Positions 44,379-53,541 of a stretch of DNA of 64,000 nucleotides are shown in pieces; the stretch's first letter is position 1; each line of letters opens with the position of its first letter. The position numbers and the translations under genes are program-made. This stretch comes from Symbiodinium natans (taxonomy: Eukaryota; Sar; Dinophyceae; Suessiales; Symbiodiniaceae), in NCBI GenBank assembly GCA_905221605.1, contig CAJNDS010002306.1, positions 65,001 through 129,000 on the forward strand. Direction: 5' to 3'. The notes beneath the pieces were generated by a model. It was not told the origin of the DNA. It was given only the letters and a program-made list of their open reading frames with translations, and made no database searches.

Positions 44379-45579
44379 TCACTCCTTGTGATCCCGGATA
44401 GGGTGCGGTTGGAAACACTTGCAACACAGGTGCTTGCGGGGGCACGTGGCTGCGGAACACTTGCGCTTGTCCCCATGCAGATTGTAATCGAAACATAAGG
44501 GTTCACCCGTGGGAGCATTGGCCACACCCCCTTTCTGGAGGATCTCTTTCGGGACGCGAGCGGTGAGGGAATACTTGCCCTTGCCTTTGCCACCGCCCTT
44601 GGGGCCACCCTTGACCCTTTTATCTCCAGGCTCGAGCTTTCGCTTGAGCTCGCGGCGCTCCTTGTTTCCATTGCCTTGCTTTTGTGGAAGCGGTATCAAG
44701 GCCATTGAGACATGGTAGCTTTCAAGCGCTGAGATTAACGCATCATCCATAGGGAAGCTTCCATCTGTGGCTGCGCGCGGTTGGACTCCCAGTTCAATCA
44801 GGCGAACAAACACTTGTCGATCGGCTTCCACCAACTGAGCAACAGAGCAACGCGCAAAACCCGGGGGAGGCTCCCTGTGAAGATTGCTGAACAGGCGGGA
44901 GATGTACTTCTCGTAGGCATTGAAGGAGAGGCACTGGGCAAACACATAGGCAATGCCCCTGCGGCGAAGTGCCTCTTGAACTTGCAACGCGCTATGAGTT
45001 GGCATACTCATGGCATCATCTGTTTTTCTTTGATCACTAGTTTGGAACTTTCAAGTTCCAGCTGGCGGGATGCACCTTTGGAGTGGGTGACTTCGTGCGT
45101 TCTCGACACACAACGATCAGGGCTGAGGTACTTCAACTGATTGGCAGATTCCTGCCTGACGCAGTCTTCCAAGACACATCTCCCAGGTTCCATGCCTCCT
45201 TCAATGAGCACACCCGGAAGCCGACCTCTGAGGTGTTGCAAACGCCTGTCCCGTTCCGCCTCCGGCATTTTCCTGGAGGCTCCTTCTGGATCGGAAACTT
45301 GCAGGCGCAAGTCAGCCAACACCAAGGTTTGTGCCTCGAAGACTAGGCGGCGTATGCAGGCCCTGCCAGCCGCATTGGCTCCAGGTGTGGTAGTAGTGCA
45401 GAAGGCATTGAAGGCTGACTCAGGAATGACCTGGCCAGGCTGGCCCACAGCATAAGCCAGGTGACCCAGGCTAGTGAACCCACCAACCCGAAGCTCTGCT
45501 ATGCTAGCACAGCATCGGGGCATTTGATCTCGCGGGCGCGCTGGAGGAAGTGGGCCTCAGACTCAATCAAGGAAGACAT
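44379..45579 (-). pseudogene. Gag-like zinc-binding protein
   Basis: The likely start is the ATG at 45579 (M-S-S-L-I-E-S-E-A-H-F-L-Q-R-A-R-E). Coding continues in a second frame (45523-45008) and a third (45011-44379). Frames two and three overlap by ATGA, so a single base shift joins them. The last part has a Lys/Gly-rich basic tract and a cysteine cluster (L-C-F-D-Y-N-L-H-G, K-C-S-A-A-T-C, H-L-C-C-K-C) typical of nucleic-acid-binding Gag tails. It stops at TGA followed by C, and the same frame stays open into the next domain. By position and zinc cluster it is Gag; particle formation is inferred. Confidence 0.65.
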
Positions 45580-46017
45580 GGCACAGGAAGCTACGCTGTC
45601 CAGTCGAAGAAGAAATCACACTTGAACACCGCCAAAGTGCAACACAGTAGAAGACGCAGTACAAACACCACACACACTAAGTACCACAAGTAACATGTCC
45701 GCTCTCTACTACTGCGAGCCTGGGGTTGAAACATCACATTCACAACGCAACACACACATGCTGCACGCGTGGCCCCTGGGCCCCTATTGCCTATAAAGCC
45801 CCTTGGCCAGGCATTGGCACCATGTGCCACAAGGCTCATAAGGGACCATGTCCTTGCCTTGAATCCAACACTCCGACATTTAGTCGGTAACAGCACATAC
45901 TGCAGTTCACATTTCCTCACATTAGCCCCTGGGCACACAAGTCGCTACCATGTAGCAAACTCTTTTCTTCACCACAGCGATCAGAAACGATCACAAACTT
46001 CCTCCAGCCACACCACA
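45580..46017. other. Spacer between recombinase and Gag-like genes
   Basis: No coding signature; may hold a second promoter or trans-splice acceptor for the Gag-pol message. Confidence 0.4.
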
Positions 46018-47166
46018 TCACAGGTTGCGTTTACATGTGCGACACTCGGGATTCATAAGATCCTCCTCTGAAGGCAAGACATACATTGCCGTGCGCGGGC
46101 GCCCACACACAAGAATGTTGTCGCCATAGGCATGGTGAAGAACTCCAGATCTGGAGTGTTTTACCCATGTACCAGTGCCTTGTACAGGGTTCACACTGGG
46201 AACAGACGCCCTGGCGTCAACACGCACGGGGTCGCGCGACGTTTGCGATTCACTCGACCCCGACGACTCACTCGAGCTATCGGAGGAAGATGACTCTTCT
46301 TCACCGGAGCTTTCAACCTTGATCGCAGGTGCCAAAGAGGCGGTAATGTTTGCCTGAGTTGACAACACGCTCTTGCCCTGCATTGGCCCGCCCGGGGGAG
46401 GCGGCTGAGGAGGGAACGCCCACATTTGCCCCCGGGCTGCATCAGGAGAAAACTCAAGCTGTCTGATGGCATCCAAGACTGTTTCCAGCTCCCGCACGGG
46501 TCCCATGCTTAGCTCAACAGAGTACACGGCTTCCGTTCCTTCAACAGCTGTGACATGCCTGCCCAAACAAGAGCGAACCTCCTTCTTGGATCCAGCCTTG
46601 CTGGCCCAAGAGATGCATGTTCTCTTCAAGCTGTGCGAGGACACGGCATTATCTCCAAGTGCGAGCCTCAAGTAGGTGGAAACTTCCCCCGACGTAATGG
46701 CCCTGCGAGCCAGCACGCCACTGGCTAGTGGTGGACGGAAGAGCGCAGCACCAACATGTCCTTGCAACAGAAGACCAACTTTCTCTAAGGCACACTTGCA
46801 TGATTCGAACCACTCATGGTCCGAGATTCCTCGCAACGGAATCAAGATTGGGAGCAGCTGAGCAACTCTTCTGGCTGCCCTGGCAGTTTTATGTTGCTTG
46901 ACCCGGATCACCACGTAGCCATCACGACCTTCTCCATCCACGTCCACGTATGCCACTTTGCGGAAGTCAGATTGTCTAGCACGCGCATACAGGCACAAAA
47001 GGCAATATCCAGCAAAGGCCCGATCCCAATCCGAGGTACCTTGTCCATGCAACAGTGAATGAAGGATGCGGACTTGTGCCACGGTGAGTGGGGGAGCTTG
47101 CTTGAGGTCCCCAAGGTTAGCCAACATACGCTCAGCCGCGCCAACACACTTGCGGCTTAGCTTGTT
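46018..47166 (-). pseudogene. Tyrosine recombinase, catalytic part
   Basis: Continues the interrupted protein on the minus strand and ends at a stop at 46018. It shows the full tyrosine-recombinase set: first Arg in A-R-A-R-Q-S-D-F, Lys in V-K-Q-H-K-T-A-R, the H-x-x-R box S-H-S-L-K-R-T, a second His in L-G-R-H, and the nucleophile Tyr in E-A-V-Y-S-V. The enzyme would integrate circular cDNA by strand exchange. A Pro-rich and Ser/Glu-rich tail ends in a C-G-R ... C-R-T-C-K zinc-like cluster. Frame is clean apart from the 538-bp insertion. Confidence 0.85.
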
Positions 47167-47167
47167 A

Positions 47168-47175
47168 GGAATGTT
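47168..47175 (+). repeat. Left 8-bp target duplication of the 538-bp element
   Basis: GGAATGTT, identical to 47714-47721. Confidence 0.9.
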
Positions 47176-47289
47176 TTATCTAACTTTAAGAGTAATGCTC
47201 TGTCGCAGACGTTTTGGGCCAGGATGAGGGTACGGAGTACAGGGGGCGGATGGTAGGTACAAGGGACAGGGGGCAGGTACATGTACAAG

Positions 47290-47410
47290 GTACGGGTAGC
47301 CGTACCCCGTACCCCGTACCCCGCACCCCGCACCCCGCACCCCGCACCCCGCACCCCGCACCCCGCACCCCGCACCCCGCACCCCGCACCCCGCACCCCG
47401 CACCCCGCAC
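47290..47410 (+). repeat. ACCCCGC/GTACCCC minisatellite
   Basis: Three GTACCCC-type heptamers followed by about 13 tandem CACCCCG heptamers. Related GTACGG and GTACCC repeats continue at 47461-47650. Confidence 0.9.
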
Positions 47411-47417
47411 CTGTGCC

Positions 47418-47447
47418 GCTAATAGCGGCCCATGAGCCGCTATTAGC
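47418..47447. other. Perfect 12-bp stem-loop inside the 538-bp element
   Basis: Arms GCTAATAGCGGC and GCCGCTATTAGC around a 6-base loop. Confidence 0.9.
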
Positions 47448-47713
47448 AACCCATGAGCCGGTACGGGTACGGGTACGTAGGTACGGGTACGTAGGTACGG
47501 GTACGTAGGTACGGGTACCGTACCCCATACTGTACCCCGCACCGTACCCCGTACCGTACCCGTACCGTGCCCGCACCGTACCCGTACCGTACCCCCACCG
47601 TACCCGCACCACCCGCACCGTACCCACCCCCACCCCCGCACCGTACCCATCCCGCCCCTTCACGTGGCATCAGAACAGAAACCTGTGTTTTCATTACTCT
47701 TGAAGTTAGCTAA

Positions 47714-47721
47714 GGAATGTT
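47714..47721 (+). repeat. Right 8-bp target duplication of the 538-bp element
   Basis: GGAATGTT, identical to 47168-47175. The preceding A could extend the match to 9 bp. Confidence 0.9.
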
Positions 47722-48561
47722 AGTAACATCCATCACGAAATAAGCAAAACGCAAGGCTGACAAGAAGGATGAGGCTTTGGATGGCGGGGCCTGCGAGCCA
47801 TCCAGGAACTGCATGTACCTCCAGAACATGTCATCAGTAAAGGGGTCGAGGTTGGCACCAACAATTGTATCAAACCACCTCAGGAACGTGAGGATGCTAC
47901 CTGCTCTCTTGGAGGCAGTTCCTGCGGCCCTCGACCCAATGCATGCCTCCAATGCCTGTGGATCAACCTCGCACTCCGGGTGCATCTTGCGGTTTCTACG
48001 CATGATTACAATCCACTTATCAACTGCAAGCCTCACCGCTTTACGGTGCTGGGCATCATCGTCCACATCAGAGAGGACCTTGAAAACATTAGACGCAAGG
48101 TCACCAGACACGAACGGCTCCTGCGGTTCATCCAAGGAAGTGAATGGATCACACGGAGGCGATTGAGGGGTCCAGACTTCCGTCTCACGCATTGAAAGGG
48201 TTGGCATTTTAAGTTCAGAAAACACTGAGGACTCACCAAAGATTGCACTAACAGCAGGCAGCTCCCACGGCAAAACAACATCAGACATGCCCCCATCCGC
48301 CAAACGTACAAAGTTGTCGGCGAACACATCACCCACGGTGCGGGCCATTTTTGATGGAGGCTCGTCAACAGTAAGTTTCTCAGTCTCGGCTAACTGAGGG
48401 TCATCCCCGGAGGCGTCATGCTCTGCGGACTGACTCAACAGATCATCACGCACACAGACGCACACATGACCTGCATGAAGTATGCTCAGAGCTGAGCTCA
48501 GACATGTCAGGGTTGACTTCAACCATAAAGTCTTCCATCGCTGAGACAGGGGAGTTTTCAT
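47722..48561 (-). pseudogene. Tyrosine recombinase, N-terminal (core-binding) part
   Basis: Reads a helical SAM-like core-binding domain: R-K-A-V-R-L-A-V-D-K-W-I-V-I-M-R-R, then S-I-L-T-F-L-R-W-F-D, then D-M-F-W-R-Y-M-Q-F-L and L-S-A-L-R-F-A-Y-F-V-M-D-V-T-N-I-P, after which a 538-bp insertion brings a stop. The first ~25 codons from the nominal start look non-coding; real coding resumes about A-E-H-D-A-S-G-D-D. The frame is restored exactly if the insertion and one 8-bp duplication copy are ignored. Confidence 0.75.
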
Positions 48562-48817
48562 CTCCCCAATCTAGGGCATCAGCTTCCGCATCCGACGGCC
48601 TTGGCAACACCAACAACGGCCCAGAGGACTGCACGCTAGACCCAAAGGGGGGCAATTCCAGGTGAGCAATAGGAAGGACTGGCGGTCCATCATCTTCGCT
48701 GACATGGCCAACCGAAACATCATCCCCCTCTATATCCGGCAGACTGTCTGTAGACATGTCAGCAGCACCAGTCAACCTTGCAGAGGAAGAAGTTGGCGGT
48801 AACACGACTGCACCCAA
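48446..48817 (-). pseudogene. Acidic region upstream of the recombinase
   Basis: Frame rich in Asp/Glu/Ser/Pro (D-I-E-G-D-D-V-S-V-G-H, then D-A-L-D-W-G-D-E-N). It probably forms a disordered N-terminal part of the recombinase protein. A GTCATG...GTCAG stretch at its end could be a 41-base intron leading to the next frame. Confidence 0.45.
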
Positions 48818-49083
48818 TGGGCAGCAGCGCTGAACTGGTTCCAGTCAGACACCGTGAGGCAGAGAAGGAACCTGGCCCCTTCACTCCGACTAACGAGGAG
48901 GCCACGGAAGCTGGGTTCAACAATGTAGCTGAAAATATCAGGTGGCGCCTCAATGCGGCGCTGAAGGTCAGGCACGTGATAGTGCAGGGGTCGAATGCGA
49001 ACAGGCGCAAAGACAAAGGACGGCACAGGCACACGGAAATCGTCGGATGACGACGTGGATACACTGGATGCTGAAAGGTCCAT
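48772..49083 (-). CDS. First open frame of the large retroelement, unknown
   Basis: Begins with the ATG at 49083 (M-D-L-S-A-S-S-V-S), about 120 bases after the leader relic. About 103 codons, including V-R-I-R-P-L-H-Y-H and W-N-Q-F-S-A-A-A-H-W. No family recognised. The next coding-like stretch lies in another frame, so a small intron or a frameshift follows. Confidence 0.5.
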   Translation of the reverse strand: MDLSASSVSTSSSDDFRVPVPSFVFAPVRIRPLHYHVPDLQRRIEAPPDIFSYIVEPSFRGLLVSRSEGARFLLCLTVSDWNQFSAAAHWVQSCYRQLLPLQG

Positions 49084-49169
49084 CCACCCCCCGATCGCGG
49101 GGAAGCTTGCACGAAACTAAAGTCTTAGCACCCAGTACAGAGCCACTAGACTAGAAGCGGCCTCGAGCC

Positions 49170-49350
49170 TCAAAAATTTTCGCACTGAGCTGTGGAGCCA
49201 GCGCTTGAGCCAAAAGTCGTTCGCAATACCAAGCATGACAAGCATCAGAAACTTTTGGGTTACAAACCAAGAACAAACGGCACACACCGTTTGTCGAAGA
49301 GACATTATGGAAGCAAACGGTAAAACACCATTCGCTCGCGAACAGTAAGC
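49170..49350 (-). repeat. Repeat A1 (5' terminus of the large retroelement)
   Basis: 181 bp; matches A2 at 40256-40463 except that A1 has a 12-bp leader-like string at 49204-49215 where A2 has 39 different bases, plus one substitution. Confidence 0.9.
49204..49215 (-). promoter_or_regulatory. Relic of the dinoflagellate spliced leader at the element's trans-splice site
   Basis: On the minus strand this reads TTTTGGCTCAAG, equal to the last 12 bases of the dinoflagellate spliced leader (which ends CCATTTTGGCTCAAG). It is followed by CGCTGG, the exact base after the CAG acceptor in A2. A1 therefore looks like a reverse-transcribed product of a trans-spliced mRNA whose further upstream repeat was restored by copying from A2. 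The first ATG downstream is at 49083. Confidence 0.75.
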
Positions 49351-50239
49351 AAGTCGGCGCCACAAGCTCCAACCACAAGTTCGCTGTTGAGTTGCTCCAC
49401 CAAGGGTGTGAAAAGCTTGTTGAAGGTTTCGTACAAAGCTCGAAACAAGCACAACACTGGCTTGGTCAGGCGAGAAGTGCAAGCCAGACGTGTACAGCCA
49501 CATTGCCCCAGCAAGGGACCTCAGCGCAAGGCGTTGCTTGCTAAAAAGGTCCTCATCTCGTCGAGTCACAGCCAAGGTCTTTCGACACGCTTTGCAACGC
49601 CACTGACACGAGTGACCTTGAGCCTCCACTTCCCCGAGGAGTCTGTCGAGCAGTGCACTTGCAGCTGCCGCGCTCAGGTGGGTCCTTCTGCAAAACACCC
49701 TTCTTCATCAGCAACTCAGCAACCTCAACTGGTCCTGCTGACAAAATGTCGGCAAGGGACGTTCTTTCTTTCACTGAAGTGCGTCCAAGAACGCGAGCAC
49801 GGCCACGCTTCCGTTTGTTCTTCTCGTGTGTACTCTGCAAGTTGTGCATGGCGTTCGGGCTCAACTCGTTGGGCTGGAACAACTTTGGCGGCGTCGCTGG
49901 GCCTGACAGGTCTTTTGGAAGGACTTCTTTCTTTGGAGCTTTCTTTGCTCGAGCTCGGCAGTCTCCAGCTTTCTCTGCAGAACGACCACGAGTTTCAAGC
50001 TCAACTTGAGGCTCACTTTCAGACTCAACCACTTCCAAAGGCCGTCTGGAAGAAGCAGCAGGCTCTCTTCTGGAGGAAGTCTCCTGTCTTGAGGTGTCCT
50101 CGTGGCTGTCTTCGTCGCGTTGTTCTGGAGTTCGTCTCTTGGACGTTCTTGCTCGAACTCGGCGGTCTCTTCCAGCAGTTTCCATGGTGACGGTTCCACC
50201 TCTCCAGCGAGCAGCAAGTGCTGCAGTGGTACGAGCCAT
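49351..50239 (-). pseudogene. ISXO2/Merlin-like transposase, N-terminal half
   Basis: A likely start is the ATG at 50239 (M-A-R-T-T-A-A-L). A basic, low-complexity leader follows, then in a second frame the zinc-ribbon-like block W-R-C-K-A-C-R-K-T-L followed by L-A-L-R-S-L-A-G-A-M-W-L, matching the standard N-terminal domain of ISXO2-like transposases. A third frame near the insertion point reads L-N-S-E-L-V-V-G-A-C-G-A-D, which looks like the strand carrying the first catalytic Asp. At least two frameshifts are present, and the retroelement inserted just after that strand. Confidence 0.65.
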
Positions 50240-50532
50240 TTTTGCAGAAGCTGAGCCGGCAGCCAAAACCACGGACGCAAGCTCAACCAAGACAAATCGA
50301 AAAAGGCCCAAAATCGCATCAAACCCAGCCAATTTGCACGCCATAAGGCAAAAAACAGCAAAAAAAATGCCGAACCCAAAAAATCGCAAAAAAACCAAGC
50401 AAAGCTCAATTTGGCTAAAAAACCCATCGCATGAAAACGAAACAATCTTGTTAACCAAGCAAGCAAGAGGCAAAGCACTACCATATTAAATGCCACGTTT
50501 AAAAATGAAATGACATTTAAAATTGTCGAATG

Positions 50533-50556
50533 ACCGTTTTAAATGCCGCGCCCGCC
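50533..50556 (-). repeat. Right terminal inverted repeat of the Merlin-like element
   Basis: On the minus strand starts GGCGGGCGCGGC; mismatches to the left end at positions 2, 13 and 24. Confidence 0.8.
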
Positions 50557-50564
50557 CAGAAGTA
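50557..50564 (+). repeat. Right 8-bp target duplication of the Merlin-like element
   Basis: CAGAAGTA, identical to 38712-38719. Confidence 0.8.
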
Positions 50565-50640
50565 AAGACTTCCTAAACCCCTAAGCTTCCATCCAAAACA
50601 CGACAACCCCAAAAGAGAGCATCGGCGGGGCTGCATCCCG

Positions 50641-50700
50641 TTACCCTTCGGCGAAGGGGGCTTCGAAGCCTTCGAAGCCGAAGGGTCGAAGGGGGGGGGG
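50641..50700 (+). repeat. TTCGAAG-type minisatellite and poly-G run
   Basis: Short cluster of CTTCGAAGCCTTCGAAG with a poly-G tract at about 50690-50701. Related to the large array at 62090-62530. Confidence 0.8.
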
Positions 50701-50707
50701 GGTGTGT

Positions 50708-50734
50708 GAGCAAAACCGGGTCTATTTAGAAGCT
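50708..50734 (+). repeat. Left arm of a long-range 27-bp inverted repeat
   Basis: Matches the complement of 62031-62057 at 25 of 27 positions. Confidence 0.85.
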
Positions 50735-50811
50735 GGGGCTTGTGATTTATAATACAGGTCCATATACCTAAATGTAATAAACCTAGAAGAGCACGGCTTC
50801 TAAATAGTCCC
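50718..50811. repeat. 94-bp foldback (MITE-like) element
   Basis: Ends GGGTCTATTTAGAAGC and, inverted, GCTTCTAAATAGTCCC (15 of 16 match). No clear target duplication. The left arm belongs to the longer inverted repeat paired with 62031-62057. Confidence 0.65.
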
Positions 50812-50841
50812 TACGGTCGGATTTCAAAAGGACGTTGGCAG

Positions 50842-52229
50842 AAATTAATAATTTTAATAATTTTAATAATTTTAATAATTTTAATAATTTTAATAATTTT
50901 AATAATTTTAATAATTTTAATAATTTTAATATTTTTAATAATCCTGAGAGGCTCCCGGAAAATTAAAATTATTAACAATATTAAAATTCTTAAAATTATT
51001 AATTTCTGCCCTGAGAGGCTCCCGGAAAATTAAAATTATTAAAATTACTAAATTATTAAAATTATTAATTTCTGCCATGAGAGGCTCCCGGAAAATTAAA
51101 ATTATTAAAAATATTAATATTAAAATTTTTAAAATTATTAAAATTATTAATTTCTGCCCTGAGAGGCTCCCGGAAAATTAAAATTATCAAAATTATTAAA
51201 ATTATTAAAATTATTAAAATTATTAAAATTATTAAAATTATTAAAATTATTAAAATTATTAATTTCTGCCCTGAGAGGCTTCCGGAAAATTAAAATTATA
51301 AAAATTATAAAAAAAAATTAAAATTATTAAAAATATTAATTTCTGCCCTGAGAGGCTCCCGGAAAATTAAAATTATTAGAATTATTAAAATTATTAAAAT
51401 TATTAAAATTATTAAAATTATTAATTTCTGCCCTGAGAGACTCCCGGAAAAATAAAATTATTAAAATTATTAAAATTATTAAAATTATTAAAATTATTAA
51501 TTTCTGCCCTGGGAGGCTCCCGGAAAATTAAAATTATTAAAAATATTAAAATTTTTAAAATTATTAAAATTATTAAAATTATTAATTTCTGCCCTGAGAG
51601 GCTCCCGGAAAATTAAAATTATTAAAATTATTAAAATTATTAAAATTATTAAAATTATTAAAATTATTAAAATTATTAAAATTATTAAAATTATTAAAAT
51701 TATTAATTTCTGCCCTGAGAGGCTCCCGGAAAATTAAAATTATAAAAATTAAAAAAAAAATTAAAATTATTAAAAAGATTAATTTCTGCCCTGAGAGGCT
51801 CCCGGAAAATTAAAATTATTAGAATTATTAAAATTATTAAAATTATTAAAATTATTAATTTCTGCCCTGAGAGACTCCCGGAAAAATAAAATTATGAAAA
51901 TTATTAAAATTATTAAAATTATTAAAATTATTAATTTCTGCCCTGGGAGGCTCCCGGAAAATTAAAATTATTAAAAACATTAAAATTTTTAAAATTATTA
52001 AAATTATTAAAACTATTAATTTCTGCCCTGAGAGGCTCCCGGAAAATTAAAATTATTAAAATTATTAAAATTATTAAAATTATTAAAATTATTAAAATTA
52101 TTAAAATTATTAAAATTATTAATTTCTGCCCTGAGAGACTCCTGGAAAATTAAAATTGTTAAAATTATTAAAATTATTAAAATTATTAGACTTATGGAAA
52201 TTATTAAAATTATTAAAATTTTAATTATT
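50842..52229 (+). repeat. AT-rich satellite, forward arm
   Basis: Arrays of the 9-bp unit TTTTAATAA/TTATTAAAA punctuated by 15 copies of a motif ending CTGAGAGGCTCCCGG (full form preceded by TTTCTGCC), spaced about 60-120 bp. The motif is oriented forward throughout this arm. Confidence 0.95.
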
Positions 52230-53308
52230 AATGGTGTCATAATTTCAATAATTGTAACAATTTTAATAATTTTAATATTTTTAATAATTTTAATAATTTT
52301 AATAATTTTAATAATTTTAGTTTTCCGGGAGCCTCTCAGGGCAGAAAATAATAATTTTAATATTTTTAATAATTTTAATAATTTTAATAATTTTAATTTT
52401 CTGGGAGCCTCTCAGGGCAGAAATTAATAATTTTAATAATTTTAATAATTTTAATTTTCGGGGAGCCTCTCAGGGCAGAAATTAATAATTTTAATAATTT
52501 TAATAATTTTAATAATTTTAATAATTTTAATAATGTTAATTTTTTTCTAATTTTAATTTTCAGGGAGCCTCTCAGGGCAGAAATTAATAATTTTAATAAT
52601 TTTAATAATTTTAATAATTTCAATTTTCCGGGAGCCTCTCAGGGCAGAAATTAATAATTTCCATAATTTTCATAATTTCAATTTTTTTTCTAATTTTAAT
52701 TTTCAGGGAGCCTCACAGGGCAGAAAATAATAATTTTAATAATTTTAATAATTTTAATAATTTTAATAATTTTAATAATTTTAATAATTTTAATAATTTT
52801 AATAATTTTAATAATTTTAATAATTTTAATTTTCCGGGAGCCTCTCATGGCAGAAATTAATAATTTTAATAATTTTAATTTTCCGGGAGCCTCTCAGGGC
52901 AGAAATTAATAATTTTAATAATTTTAATAATTTTAATAATTTTAATAATTTTTATAATTTTAATAATTTTAATAATTTTAATAATTTTAATAATTTTAAT
53001 TTTCCGGGAGCCTCTCAGGGCAGAAATTAATATTTTTAATAATTTTAATTTTTTTAATAATTTTAATAATTTTAATAATTTTAATAATTTTAATAATTTT
53101 AATTTTCCGGGAGCCTCTCAGGGCAGAAATTAATAATTTTAATAATTTTAATAATTTTAATAATTTTAATAATTTTAATAATTTTAATAATTTTAATAAT
53201 TTTAATTTTCCGGGAGCCTCTCAGGGCAGAAATTAATAATTTACTAATTTTAATAATTTTAGTAATTTTAATAATTTTAATAATTTTAAAAATTTTAATA
53301 ATTTTAAA
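52230..53308 (-). repeat. AT-rich satellite, inverted arm
   Basis: Same 9-bp units with 11 copies of the motif, now all reversed (CCGGGAGCCTCTCAGGGCAG). With the forward arm it forms a roughly 2.4 kb imperfect palindrome centred near 52.2 kb. Confidence 0.95.
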
Positions 53309-53541
53309 TGTACTTTTTTAGCTTAGAATCAGTAAAAACTGAAAATTTGCTCAAAGAATCCTACAACATAGTAAAAAATCGCAAAAATTGACCAATTTTG
53401 GGGGCCCGTGTAGTATAAAATCAAATAAAAAACGGTACGTGAGAATGCCTTCAGATGCAGGAGAAAAGAGTACCCAGAAACCGCGGTATCATCTCCAAAA
53501 AATGACAAAAACACACCGTACTCTCCTACGCGATCCTACGC
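53309..53541. other. Junction between satellite and tandem array
   Basis: No gene or repeat recognised. Confidence 0.4.

Larger units (their letters stand above)
47176..47713. mobile_element. 538-bp inverted-repeat element inserted in the recombinase gene
   Basis: Both ends carry a 22-bp inverted repeat (20 of 22 matching; shared CTAACTT and AAGAGTAATG) and are flanked by the 8-bp direct duplication GGAATGTT (47168-47175 and 47714-47721). It encodes nothing; the interior is GTACCC and ACCCCGC minisatellite plus a hairpin. Insertion plus duplication is 546 bp, a multiple of three. The structure resembles non-autonomous DNA transposons (MITEs) and dinoflagellate introners. No GT-AG pair exists at the duplication edges, so clean splicing at the boundaries is not supported. 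Confidence 0.85.
39943..49350 (-). mobile_element. Tyrosine-recombinase retroelement with split direct repeats (PAT/Ngaro-like architecture)
   Basis: On the minus strand: A1 (49350-49170), leader, acidic ORF and tyrosine recombinase (49083-46018), Gag-like zinc protein (45579-44379), HxD domain, methyltransferase-like domain, reverse transcriptase/RNase H (to 40659), B1 (40670-40474), 10 bases, A2 (40463-40256), spacer, B2 (40142-39943). Repeats pair as A1/A2 and B1/B2. No target duplication at the host joint, as expected for recombinase integration. It split a Merlin-like transposase. The recombinase-first order is unlike described DIRS, PAT and Ngaro elements as I know them. Multiple frameshifts suggest a decayed copy unless programmed shifting or introns operate. 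Confidence 0.85.
38720..50556 (-). mobile_element. Merlin/ISXO2-like DNA transposon, split by a retroelement
   Basis: Terminal inverted repeats at 38720-38743 and 50533-50556 match at 21 of the first 23 positions (shared core GGGCGCGGC and TTTAAAACGG). They are flanked by a perfect 8-bp direct duplication, CAGAAGTA, at 38712-38719 and 50557-50564. An 8-bp duplication is the size known for Merlin elements. Inside, both halves of an ISXO2-like transposase lie on the minus strand, interrupted by the 9408-bp retroelement at 39943-49350. Without it the transposon would be 2429 bp. Confidence 0.8.

Noticed and set aside
47168-47721. Canonical GT-AG intron exactly at the duplication boundaries
   Set aside because: No position within the 8-bp duplication gives GT (or GC) at the start together with AG at the end; only an off-boundary option exists.
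50842-53308. Regularly spaced 24-bp repeats resembling a CRISPR array
   Set aside because: The spacers are simple AT repeats rather than unique sequences, the motif reverses orientation midway, and the context is eukaryotic.
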